Source: Kutzneria viridogrisea
GTDB lineage: Bacteria; Actinomycetota; Actinomycetes; Mycobacteriales; Pseudonocardiaceae
Direction of reading: 5' to 3'
Assembly: GCA_014138725.1 (NCBI GenBank)
Contig: JACJID010000003.1
Coordinates: forward strand, 248,001 to 312,000
Length of the DNA: 64,000 bases
Shown here in pieces: positions 49,034 through 56,553 of the stretch (within the stretch, counting starts at the first letter, position 1; every line of letters begins with the position of its first letter). The position numbers and the translations under genes were made by a program. The notes below the pieces were generated by a model. The model saw nothing but the letters and a program-made list of their open reading frames with translations, made no database searches and had not been told where the DNA came from.

Positions 49034-50475
49034 GCACCCGATCGCGCCCCGCGCCGTGCGGGTCGGGGCATCACCCCGCCCCCGTCGCCGTCACCACGAC
49101 GGCGACGGGGGCGGCCACGCCGCTCACGGTGACGGCCACGGGGAGTCCGGGTCCGGTCATGGGCTCGCTGTGCACCGGCTACGGCGGACTGGACCTCGGG
49201 GCGCTCGCCGCTCTCGGCGGCGGACGCATCGCCTGGTGCGCCGACCCCGACCCGCACATCACTCAGATCCTCGCCGCTCGGATGCCGGGCGTCCCGAATC
49301 TCGGCGACGTGCGCGCCATCGACTGGACGACCGTGGAGCAGGTCGAGGTGCTCACCGCCGGGTTCCCCTGCCAGGACATCTCCGCCGCCGGACGGCGAGC
49401 GGGCATCGAGAACGGAGCACGCAGTGGCCAGTGGACAGACATCGTGGCGGGCGTTCGCGTACTACGACCCGCGCTCCTCCTTGTGGAGAACGTCGCCGCG
49501 CTCCGCTGGAAAAACGGCGGCCTCCACCGTGTACTCGGCGACCTGGCCGAAGCGGGGTATGACGCGGCATGGCGTAGCGTCCGCGCCGCCGACGTCGGCG
49601 CGGCACACCGCCGCGAGCGGGTGTTCCTGCTCGCCTGGCCCCGCCTCGTTGCCGCCCCGGATGCTGCCGACCCCGCAGGCACGGGACGGCGACAACCGCG
49701 GTCCGGCGGACCCGGTGCGGCGTCGAGCTGGCGGGCATCAAGTGAATCTGCACGACGCGGTGGACGCGGTGATGAAGCTGCTGCCCACGCCGACCGCCTC
49801 GGATGCGAAGAACTGCAGTCACAGGACGCAGGGTGGTGGTCCGTCGCTGCCCGACCAGGCGCGGCTGCTGCCGACACCGAGAGCGTCGGACACGTGCACG
49901 GCGGGACGCCGGGCGGGTGCAGGTTTCCGTCCGCCGTTGTCGCAGCAGGTGCTGCCGCTGGTGGACCCCGAGGCATTCCTGCCGACGCCTCGGGCGACCG
50001 ACGGGACGAAAGGCTGCCCGGCGCAGCGGGGGTCGAAGGGCGACCTGATGCTGCCGTCGGCGGTGATGCGCCTACTCGTCCCGGACGCGGGCGGCGGCAT
50101 CTCATAGCCGTCGCCGACCCGGATCTCGCGTCACCAGCAGCCGTGCATCCCGAGGTGGACTGGGGCGACTACGCGCCGGCCGTGCGGCGCTGGGAACAGG
50201 TGCTCGGGCGACCGGCACCGTTCCCCACGCAACCGGGCGTCCACGGGCGTCCCGTGTTGGCCCCGGCCTTCGTCGAGTGGCTCCAAGGGCTCGAGCCGGG
50301 TTGGGTAACGAGTCTCCCGTTGCCGCGCACCGCGCAACTTCGGACGCTGGGCAACGGCGTCGTCCCGCAGCAGGCCACGTATGCCGTCGGGTTGCTGCTC
50401 GCCGACCTCGCAGCGCTCCTCGGCGCCGGTTCGGCCGAGCCCTCCGGATACGTGGAGGAGGCAAACGCGGCATGA
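49030..50475 (+). CDS. C5-cytosine DNA methyltransferase with a frame-anomalous middle segment
   Basis: 481 residues from ATG 49030. Motif I SLCTGYGGLDLGALAALGGG, catalytic PCQ in TAGFPCQDISAAGRRAGIEN, ENV in LLLVENVAALRW and RRERVFLLAW are all present, with the C-terminal DWGDYAPAVRRWEQVLGRPA, PRTAQLRTLGNGVVPQQATY. Between about 49640 and 50105 the given frame is Arg/Ala-rich. The +1 frame instead carries repeated LLPTPxASD-type units (MLPTPQARDGD, LLPTPTASDAKN, LLPTPRASDTC, FLPTPRATDGT), as expected for this actinobacterial family. Two compensating frameshifts, or indel errors, seem likely. The enzyme methylates C5 of cytosine in a specific sequence. Confidence 0.8.
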   Translation: MSTRSRPAPCGSGHHPAPVAVTTTATGAATPLTVTATGSPGPVMGSLCTGYGGLDLGALAALGGGRIAWCADPDPHITQILAARMPGVPNLGDVRAIDWTTVEQVEVLTAGFPCQDISAAGRRAGIENGARSGQWTDIVAGVRVLRPALLLVENVAALRWKNGGLHRVLGDLAEAGYDAAWRSVRAADVGAAHRRERVFLLAWPRLVAAPDAADPAGTGRRQPRSGGPGAASSWRASSESARRGGRGDEAAAHADRLGCEELQSQDAGWWSVAARPGAAAADTESVGHVHGGTPGGCRFPSAVVAAGAAAGGPRGIPADASGDRRDERLPGAAGVEGRPDAAVGGDAPTRPGRGRRHLIAVADPDLASPAAVHPEVDWGDYAPAVRRWEQVLGRPAPFPTQPGVHGRPVLAPAFVEWLQGLEPGWVTSLPLPRTAQLRTLGNGVVPQQATYAVGLLLADLAALLGAGSAEPSGYVEEANAA

Positions 50476-51395
50476 CCAAACCAGCCTCCACTCACGACGC
50501 CGGTCCGGTCTTGCGATGCCTCTCGCTCGGTGCCGGAGTCCAGAGCAGCACCGTCCTGCTGCTGGCCTGCGAAGGTGTCATTCCACCCTTCGATGTCGCC
50601 CTGTTCGCCGATACCGGCTGGGAGCCACGCGCGGTGTACGCGAACCTGACCCGGCTCCGTGCACACGCAGAGAAATTCGGTATCCCGGTCCGGACCGTGT
50701 CGGCGGGCAACATCCGCGACGACGCCCTCGACCCGGCCCACCGGTTTGTGTCGATGCCGCTGCACGTGCTCAACCCCGACGGCAGTCGAGGCTTGGCGCG
50801 TAGGCAATGCACTAGCGAGTACAAAATTTTGCCGCTAAAGAAGGCGGCGCGCCAGTTGCTCGGCTACCCGCATCCTCGGCGCGTTCCGCGCGGCGTGTAC
50901 GTCGAGCAGGCCATCGGGATCAGCACCGACGAGTTCACGCGCGCGAAGGACTCGGGCGTGCGGTACCTGCGCAACGTGTTCCCGCTCATCGAACTCGGCT
51001 GGGACCGCGCCCGCTGCGTCGAGTACCTGGCCGAGCGCGGGTTCGGGCACACCGTGAAATCCGCCTGCGTCGGGTGCCCGTTCCACGGCAACGCGGGCTG
51101 GCGGTGGATCCGCGATAACGACCCGGACGGCTGGGCCGAGGCGGTCGAGTTCGACAAGGCCATCCGCGACGGCTACCCACACGCCACCGAACAAGGCCAA
51201 CCGTTGCGCGGGCAGTACTTCCTGCACCGCTCCTGTCAGCCACTCGGCGAAGTCGACCTCGACCCACCCGCCACAACGACCAAGCGGCACTTGCGGTTGG
51301 TCACCACCAACGCGGTGGAGGAGGACGACCCCGACGGCTGCTCGCCGTGGTCGTGCCGCTCCGGCCCCGCCGTCGCCCCGGAGCGTGCGGCGTGA
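50472..51395 (+). CDS. PP-loop (PAPS-reductase-like) ATP pyrophosphatase family protein
   Basis: 307 residues from ATG 50472, overlapping the methyltransferase stop (ATGA). The N-terminal PP-loop SLGAGVQSSTVLLLA binds ATP, followed by ALFADTGWEPRAVYANL. Conserved RRQCTSEYKILPLKKAARQL and KSACVGCPFHGNAGWRWIRD supply Cys residues, and DPDGCSPWSCRSG ends the domain. This group is frequent in actinophages and mobile elements beside DNA methyltransferase and DpdA genes. It is annotated as phosphoadenosine phosphosulfate reductase by similarity only. In this setting it could activate a base or a sulfur/adenylated intermediate for DNA modification (inference). Confidence 0.8.
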   Translation: MTKPASTHDAGPVLRCLSLGAGVQSSTVLLLACEGVIPPFDVALFADTGWEPRAVYANLTRLRAHAEKFGIPVRTVSAGNIRDDALDPAHRFVSMPLHVLNPDGSRGLARRQCTSEYKILPLKKAARQLLGYPHPRRVPRGVYVEQAIGISTDEFTRAKDSGVRYLRNVFPLIELGWDRARCVEYLAERGFGHTVKSACVGCPFHGNAGWRWIRDNDPDGWAEAVEFDKAIRDGYPHATEQGQPLRGQYFLHRSCQPLGEVDLDPPATTTKRHLRLVTTNAVEEDDPDGCSPWSCRSGPAVAPERAA

Positions 51396-51979
51396 CCGCG
51401 GCCCAACGCCCTCCGGTTGCGGCGTCGCCGCTCGCCCTCGGTCGGCTGTTCGGTGGCGCGACCGGCCGTCGTGTCACCGGGGTGAGCGTGGTGGTGCTGG
51501 CTGCCTACGTCGGCACCATCGTCACCGCGAACTGGGCCTCCACGCACTGGAGCGCGCTGCTCGTCGGTGCGGTCGCGGTGCCGGCCGGGACGCTATGGGC
51601 CGGGGTGACGTTCACCCTGCGGGACCTGCTGCACGAGTGCCTCGGCGGGCGTGGCGTGCTCGGTGCGATCGCGGCCGGCGCCGGGCTGTCCTGGCTGCTG
51701 GCTTCACCGCAGATCGCGGTGGCTAGCGTGCTCGCGTTCACCGTCTCCGAACTCGTCGGGTCCATTGTGTACGGCCGACTGCGTGGCTGGTCGGTGGTGG
51801 GCGCGGTGATCGGCTCGAACCTGGTCGGGCTCGGCATCGACAGCGTGCTGTTCGTGCCGCTGGCGTTCAGGTCCTTCGCCTTCGTGCCCGGCCAGATCCT
51901 GGGCAAGACGGTGGCCACGGTGCTGACCGTGGCGGTGCTCGTCGTGGCACGCGCTGTTCGGCGGGCGGTGCGGTCATGA
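51392..51979 (+). CDS. yhhQ: YhhQ/VUT-family transporter for 7-deazaguanine precursors
   Basis: 195 residues from GTG 51392 (GTGA overlap). Five to six membrane helices (VSVVVLAAYVGTIVTANWAS, VAVPAGTLWAGVTFTLRDLL, GAIAAGAGLSWLLASPQIAV, VIGSNLVGLGIDSVLFVPLA and others) carry the VUT hallmarks: FTLRDLLHECLG after helix 2 and SNLVGLGIDSVLFVPLAF. YhhQ imports preQ0/preQ1 in other bacteria. Next to a DpdA-like gene it would feed 7-deazaguanine bases to DNA modification. The assignment to family is strong; the substrate is inferred from context. Confidence 0.85.
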   Translation: MTAAQRPPVAASPLALGRLFGGATGRRVTGVSVVVLAAYVGTIVTANWASTHWSALLVGAVAVPAGTLWAGVTFTLRDLLHECLGGRGVLGAIAAGAGLSWLLASPQIAVASVLAFTVSELVGSIVYGRLRGWSVVGAVIGSNLVGLGIDSVLFVPLAFRSFAFVPGQILGKTVATVLTVAVLVVARAVRRAVRS

Positions 51980-52920
51980 GGTTCTACCTCGGCACCCACC
52001 AGCCCGCGTGGCTGGCCCGCGACCTCGGGGTGCCGCTGCTGGTGTCGCATCGGCGTCTGGCCGGCCGCCGCAGCCTGCCGCGCGCGACCGGCCCGTGGGC
52101 ACTGGACAGCGGCGGCTTCACGGAACTGTCCCTGTATGGCCGTTGGCGGACCGACGCACGCGCCTACGTCGCCGCCGTGCGCCGCTACTCCGAAGAGATC
52201 GGGCACCTCGACTTCGCCGCGGGTCAGGACTGGATGGTCGAACCCCATGTGCGGGCGCGGACCGGGGCGAGTCTGCGCACCCACCAGCACCGCACCGTCG
52301 CCAACTACCTCCAGTTGCGGGAGCTCGCGCCCGAGCTGCCGTTCATCGCGACCCTGCAAGGGCAATCGGTCACCGACTACCACCGCTGCGCGGATCTCTA
52401 CGAGCGGCACGGCGTCGACTTGGCCGCGCTGCCCCGGGTCGGGGTAGGGAGCATTTGCCGTCGCCAGCACAGCGGCGAGGTGGAACAGATCGTGCGCTCG
52501 CTAGCTGACCGCGGCCTGCGCCTGCACACCTTCGGGGCGAAGGTCGGCGGCTTGTCTCGCTATGCCGACGCGGTCTGCTCTAGCGATTCCCTCGCGTGGA
52601 GTTTCCGGGGACGTCACGTTCCCGGCTGCTCTCCCAGCCACCGCAGCGAATCCAACTGCCTCCGCTTCGCCTTGGCCTGGCATACCAGGCTTCTCGCGTC
52701 CCTCCCGGCCGACACCGGCGACCACCCGGAGCCCAGGCGACTGGTGATGTCTCTTCCCGCCACGAAACGTACACGGGCACCCGGTCGCGGGCCACGCCCG
52801 CAGCGCGCGAAGGCACCTGTCCGGCCTGCCACCCGTGCCCGACGCGAGCGCTCGGCCACGAGCGACTTGCCGCTGGCCGCCGCTGCCTCGTGGCCTCACC
52901 CGACAAGGAGTCAGCCATGA
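51976..52920 (+). CDS. dpdA: DpdA-like DNA 7-deazaguanine transglycosylase
   Basis: 314 residues from ATG 51976 (ATGA overlap). MRFYLGTHQPAWLARDLGVP and VSHRRLAGRRSLPRATGPWA open the domain. ALDSGGFTELSLYGRWRTDA contains DSGGF, equivalent to the DSGGFQ active-site loop of tRNA-guanine transglycosylases. AGQDWMVEPH, VGVGSICRRQHSGEVEQIV and LAWSFRGRHVPGC complete the fold of the small DpdA group of actinophages. These enzymes exchange guanine in DNA for preQ0-type bases. The last 60 residues are Arg/Pro-rich and of uncertain frame. It is in one coupled operon with the transporter, the PP-loop protein and the DNA methyltransferases. Confidence 0.82.
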   Translation: MRFYLGTHQPAWLARDLGVPLLVSHRRLAGRRSLPRATGPWALDSGGFTELSLYGRWRTDARAYVAAVRRYSEEIGHLDFAAGQDWMVEPHVRARTGASLRTHQHRTVANYLQLRELAPELPFIATLQGQSVTDYHRCADLYERHGVDLAALPRVGVGSICRRQHSGEVEQIVRSLADRGLRLHTFGAKVGGLSRYADAVCSSDSLAWSFRGRHVPGCSPSHRSESNCLRFALAWHTRLLASLPADTGDHPEPRRLVMSLPATKRTRAPGRGPRPQRAKAPVRPATRARRERSATSDLPLAAAASWPHPTRSQP

Positions 52921-53648
52921 CCACGAACACCAACCAGGACGACGTTGCACGCTGGGCCGCGACCGCCGGCCGCCGTTCTCTCACTCAGCGCGTCGCCGCT
53001 CATGGCGCCCGCCTGTTCTGCTCGGCCAAGCGGCAGCCGACCGACCGGAGGAGCGGCCCGGCGAGCGACAGCTCGGAGGTGCCGTGGGCGGTCCGCCAGC
53101 GCGTCCTGCGCGAGTACCACGACACCACCCTCGCCCAGGCGCGCCGTGGGTCCGAGGAACTGGTGCGCGCCGGGTTCAACACCGGAGCGATGCCCTATGG
53201 CTACCGGTCCCGGCGTGTCCGGGTCAGCCCGGTTGGGCGGCGCCCGCGGTGGCGCGCACGGCTGGTGATCGAGTCGGCCGAGGCCATCGCCGTGAAGCTC
53301 ATCTTCCGGTGGCGCGGCGAGGCGGGGCTGGGCACCGCCGCGATCCGGCGACGCCTCATCGACGCGCGCTGTCCCGCGCCCCGCGACCCGGAGACCGGCC
53401 TGGACGGCGTGTGGACACGGGCGGCGGTGCGGGCCGTCCTGCGCAACCCGAAGTACACCGGCCGCCAGGTGTGGGGCCGCCACCATCACGGACGGCGGGT
53501 GCCCCGAGCGCAGTGGGTCTGGTCGCAGGAGTGGGTGCACCCACCGCTGATCACCGTCGCCGAGTTCACGGCAGCCAATCGCCACCAGTGGCGCGCGGAC
53601 ACCCCGCCGACCAACGACGGAGCCGTGCCGGATCGGAGGGCGGCCTGA
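52917..53648 (+). CDS. Recombinase-domain protein lacking the serine catalytic domain
   Basis: 243 residues from ATG 52917 (site AAGGAG; ATGA overlap). Residues 75-215 form the 'recombinase' domain of large serine integrases (FNTGAMPYGYRSRRVRVSPV; LGTAAIRRRLIDARCPAPRD; VWTRAAVRAVLRNPKYTGRQ; VWGRHHHGRRVPRAQW). The N-terminal resolvase domain with the catalytic Ser is absent. Such truncated proteins are found near integrase genes of actinomycete elements. It may be a DNA-binding accessory factor. It is upstream of the excisionase-like gene, with the stop and start overlapping by one base (TGATG). Confidence 0.78.
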   Translation: MTTNTNQDDVARWAATAGRRSLTQRVAAHGARLFCSAKRQPTDRRSGPASDSSEVPWAVRQRVLREYHDTTLAQARRGSEELVRAGFNTGAMPYGYRSRRVRVSPVGRRPRWRARLVIESAEAIAVKLIFRWRGEAGLGTAAIRRRLIDARCPAPRDPETGLDGVWTRAAVRAVLRNPKYTGRQVWGRHHHGRRVPRAQWVWSQEWVHPPLITVAEFTAANRHQWRADTPPTNDGAVPDRRAA

Positions 53649-54172
53649 TGACCCACCACGGCTTGTCCACCGAGCAGGACGTCGACCCGGACGGGTTCGC
53701 CAGCGAGCCCGCCGAGCCTCATGGCACGCGAGGGTCGACAGCGACCACGACATCGCCGGGATCTTGTGCGTCGGCGCTGCCGGGCGCACCAGGGCAGCCG
53801 GGCGGCACCGGTATGCCGGACGGCGCGGGGCCGTCGGCGGGCGAACCAGCGGGCGAACGAGCGGGTGATCCGGTCCCGAGGTTGTTCACCCCAGCCCAGG
53901 CGGCGGACCTGTTGCAGGTGCCGGAGTCGTGGCTGCGCCGTCGGGCGGCCCGCCGCCTGGTGCCGTGCACGTTCCTGGGCAAGCACCTGCGCTTCTCCCG
54001 CGCCAACCTCGACCAGATCCTGGCCGACGCCGCCCGCCCCGCGACTTCCACCCCGCGCGCCGCGTCCGGCACCAGTGCGGCGCCTCGTCGCCGGGGCCAC
54101 CCGCCTGCCCGAGCCCGGATTGACGTCCGCCGACCCGATCCGGGGAAACGCACACGTTCTTCTGGCACGTGA
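53648..54172 (+). CDS. xis: Excisionase-like helix-turn-helix protein
   Basis: 174 residues from ATG 53648. After 75 disordered residues, RLFTPAQAADLLQVPESWLR followed by LVPCTFLGKHLRFSRANLDQ is a MerR-like excisionase (HTH_17) domain of about 50 residues. The C-terminus is Arg/Pro-rich. Position directly upstream of the integrase and domain type indicate an excisionase that directs ICE excision. It is the last gene of the translationally coupled modification/excision operon. Confidence 0.82.
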   Translation: MTHHGLSTEQDVDPDGFASEPAEPHGTRGSTATTTSPGSCASALPGAPGQPGGTGMPDGAGPSAGEPAGERAGDPVPRLFTPAQAADLLQVPESWLRRRAARRLVPCTFLGKHLRFSRANLDQILADAARPATSTPRAASGTSAAPRRRGHPPARARIDVRRPDPGKRTRSSGT

Positions 54173-54210
54173 ACACAGTTTGGTTGCGTTTTCCCGTCCA
54201 CAGAGCGTCC

Positions 54211-54243
54211 ATATGGCCGTGCCGCATTCCCGGCACGCCATAT
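54211..54243. repeat. Inverted repeat between xis and int
   Basis: ATATGG-C-CGTGCCG (54211-54224) pairs with CGGCACG-CCATAT (54231-54243) with one bulged C. It may be a weak terminator or an attenuator ahead of the integrase. Confidence 0.5.
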
Positions 54244-54272
54244 CCACTCTTGCCCTTGAAAGAGGCCCACTC

Positions 54273-55418
54273 ATGGCATGGGTAGAACAACATCGAAGCG
54301 GTTTCCGTGTCCGCTATCGGCTCGATGACGGAACCATCTTCACCGAGCACGGCTACGCCACCCAGGAGGAGGCGGACAACCGCGCGGCCGACGTGGAGTC
54401 CGACCAGCGTCGCCGCCGGTTCGTCGATCCCCGACTGGCCGAGACCACCATCGACGAGTGGATCCGCCAGTGGTCGGACGCCCACCGCGTCGCTGACATC
54501 ACCTGGGCGACCTACGACTCCCACCTTCGCAACCACATCCTGCCCCGCTGGTCCGGCACCGCCATGGGAGACATCCAGCGGATCGCGGTGAAGGGGTGGG
54601 TGAACAAAACACTCCGCGAGAACATGGCTGACAAGAGCGCCCAGGACATCCTCGTGCTGTTCTCGATGATCCTCGGGGAATCCGTCGACGAAGGGGTGAT
54701 CGGGGCGAACCCGTGCCGGAAGCTGCGGATCAGTTTCAACGACCGTCCCGAGCGGCCCCACGCGGCCACCGACGAGGTCGATGCGCTGGCCGGGCGGATG
54801 GACCCGGACAACGGGTTGCTGACGATCACCGACGCCTATACCGGGCTGCGGTGGGGTGAGCTGGCTGGGTTGCAGTGGATCCGCACCTACCTCGACGACG
54901 GCACGCCGCACATCGACATCGATCCGAAGTTCGGCGCGCTGCACGAGGTGCGGGGCAGGTTGGAACTCGGTCCGCCGAAGACTCCGGCCAGTGCTCGCAC
55001 GGTGCACCTGCCGCCGTTCCTGGCCGACGAGCTGCGGGCGCACCGGGAACGTAACCCCGATGCCCGGTTCGTGTTCACCGGGGTCAACGGTGGGCTGCAC
55101 CGGCGCTCGAACTTCCGCCGCCGGGTGTGGCTGCCCGCTCTGGCCGGGGACGAGCAGAAGGGGTGGTCACCGCTGAACGAGGAGATGCATTTCCATGACC
55201 TGCGGCACACGCACGAGACGTGGCTAGTCGAGGACCGGGTGCCGCGCATCATGCGGCTGTTGCGGCTCGGGCACAAGCGCAAGGACGTCGACGACATCTA
55301 CTCGCACGTCACCGAGCAGATGATCGAGGACACGCTTCAGGCCCTCCAGCAGCGGTGGGAGCAGGACGGCGGCTGGACTTGGCGGGAAAACCCCGCTGTG
55401 GAGCCAGAAGTGGCATGA
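54273..55418 (+). CDS. int: ICE integrase (tyrosine recombinase)
   Basis: 381 residues from ATG 54273 (GAAAGAGG site). The N-terminal arm-binding AP2-like part (VEQHRSGFRVRYRLDDGTIF) and SAM-like domain (VADITWATYDSHLRNHILPR) are followed by the catalytic domain: Arg in AYTGLRWGELAGLQW, HxxR in HFHDLRHTHETWLVED, LRLGHKRKDVDDIYSHVTEQ with His and nucleophilic Tyr. It ends 118 bases from the 3' end of the tRNA-Val gene, the classical layout for tRNA-integrating actinomycete elements. It carries out site-specific integration and, with the excisionase, excision. Confidence 0.95.
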   Translation: MAWVEQHRSGFRVRYRLDDGTIFTEHGYATQEEADNRAADVESDQRRRRFVDPRLAETTIDEWIRQWSDAHRVADITWATYDSHLRNHILPRWSGTAMGDIQRIAVKGWVNKTLRENMADKSAQDILVLFSMILGESVDEGVIGANPCRKLRISFNDRPERPHAATDEVDALAGRMDPDNGLLTITDAYTGLRWGELAGLQWIRTYLDDGTPHIDIDPKFGALHEVRGRLELGPPKTPASARTVHLPPFLADELRAHRERNPDARFVFTGVNGGLHRRSNFRRRVWLPALAGDEQKGWSPLNEEMHFHDLRHTHETWLVEDRVPRIMRLLRLGHKRKDVDDIYSHVTEQMIEDTLQALQQRWEQDGGWTWRENPAVEPEVA

Positions 55419-55535
55419 CCTCTTCGGATTGGGGATTGTGGTCAGCAGGCCGTGCTCCCCATTTGCTCCCCACAATCAGTAACGGCCTGCCGATGAAGAT
55501 CATCGACAGGCCGTCTGACCAGCTAAAACCAACTG
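55419..55535. other. Attachment-site flank between integrase and tRNA-Val
   Basis: 117 bases with short inverted repeats (AACGGCCTGCCGATGA and ATCGACAGGCCGT arms around 55481-55515). These probably include integrase arm-binding sites. TGACCTCTTCGG at 55416-55427 recurs inside the tRNA at 55560-55571. The core att sequence is expected in the 3' part of the tRNA gene. Confidence 0.5.
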
Positions 55536-55607
55536 TGGGCGATACAGGGATCGAACCTGTGACCTCTTCGGTGTGAACGAAGCGCTCTCCCGCTGAGCTA
55601 ATCGCCC
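55536..55607 (-). tRNA. tRNA-Val (anticodon CAC)
   Basis: A full cloverleaf on the minus strand: acceptor GGGCGAT/ATCGCCC, D-arm with AGCTCAGCGGGAGAGC, anticodon stem CTTCG/CGAAG with loop TTCACAC (anticodon CAC) and T-arm GGTTCGATCC. CCA is not encoded. It is the likely integration target of the ICE, which lies on its 3' side and must restore the tRNA end on insertion. Confidence 0.95.
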
Positions 55608-55758
55608 GGGTTGTTCGCCGCTCTCGCGGTGATGTCAGTACCTTACAGGATCAACCCCGCAGAAGTGAAACCGGGGGGCTTGGTCACTCCGCGGGCCCGC
55701 CACCTGCGAAAACACCGAACACCGCACACGCGTGAACACGCCCAGTGATGTGGATCAC

Positions 55759-56553
55759 TCAGTTGCCGGCCTGTCCGCTGCCGAGCACCTGGGTGGGCTT
55801 GTCGGGCAGGGACTTGCCGGGCTCGAGGGAGATCGCGAAGCCCTTGTGGGCGGCGGCAGCAGCCGACCAGTCGATCGTCTCGGGCCCGCTGCCGCCGCTG
55901 GCGACGTCGAACCGGCTCAGGGCCACCGGCTTGCCGGTGGGGGCGCTCAGGCCCCAGACGACGTAGCTGGTGTCGGCGGCGTTGGGGGCCAGCCCGGAGG
56001 GGACCACAGCGGCCCCCTTGTCGCTGCTGAGCAGCACGGCGACCTGCTGCCCCGAGCCGCCGCTGAGCACGGCCCTGCGCATGGACGGGTCGGTGACCAC
56101 GCCGAGGACCTGGGCCTGCGCCTGCTGCTGCCGGCTCACCTGGTTGAGCTGGTAGCCGAGCACCCCGGCGACCCCACCGAGCACGAGCACCAGCGCGGCG
56201 GCAGCGGCGAGCAGCCCCCGGGGACGCCGCGAGTCCAGGTTAGCCACGCCGGGCGGCTGGGTGTCGAGCACGGCGTCGGCCGGGAACGGGAACGCCTCGA
56301 AGGCGGCCTGCGGGGTGCGCTCGGCCAGCTGCATGACCCGGTCACGCAACCCGGCGGGCGGCTCCTCCTGGGGTACGGCGGAGCCGAGCAGGGCGCCGAG
56401 CTGCTCGGTGGAGCGGACCGTCTCCTGGCACACCGGGCAGGTCGGCAGGTGCAGCCGGGCCGCGTTCTCCTCGTCGGGTTCCAGCGCGTGCAAAGCCCAC
56501 CCGACCGCCAACTGCTCGTTCGGGCAGTGCCCGTTCTCACTCACCGTGCTCAC
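55759..56553 (-). CDS. rskA: RskA-family anti-sigma factor
   Basis: 264 residues from GTG 56553, overlapping the sigma gene stop by 4 bases (GTGA). The cytoplasmic N-terminal zinc-binding anti-sigma domain contains HLPTCPVCQE (HxxxCxxC). One membrane helix spans about residues 118-140 (LLAAAAALVLVLGGVAGVLG), followed by an extracytoplasmic RskA domain (DTSYVVWGLSAPTGKPVALS). It holds the cognate ECF sigma factor inactive until cleaved or released. It is the first protein-coding gene right of the ICE and appears chromosomal. Confidence 0.92.
   Translation of the reverse strand: MSTVSENGHCPNEQLAVGWALHALEPDEENAARLHLPTCPVCQETVRSTEQLGALLGSAVPQEEPPAGLRDRVMQLAERTPQAAFEAFPFPADAVLDTQPPGVANLDSRRPRGLLAAAAALVLVLGGVAGVLGYQLNQVSRQQQAQAQVLGVVTDPSMRRAVLSGGSGQQVAVLLSSDKGAAVVPSGLAPNAADTSYVVWGLSAPTGKPVALSRFDVASGGSGPETIDWSAAAAAHKGFAISLEPGKSLPDKPTQVLGSGQAGN

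Larger units (their letters stand above)
1..55535. mobile_element. Right part of a T4SS-type integrative and conjugative element inserted at tRNA-Val(CAC)
   Basis: Everything left of the tRNA-Val gene is consistent with one conjugative element. It has a tyrosine integrase and an excisionase-like gene abutting the tRNA 3' end, VirB4, VirD4/TraG, PrgI-like and TrbL-like proteins, a pilin-like protein and a cell-wall hydrolase, plus replication-relaxation and accessory modules. The adjacent genes to the right of the tRNA are core-like. The left boundary is not visible: I found no second copy of the tRNA 3' end in the window, and no relaxase, so the element probably continues to the left. The element is itself a mosaic of recombinase cassettes, an IS982 copy and Tni-type transposon debris. 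Confidence 0.8.
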
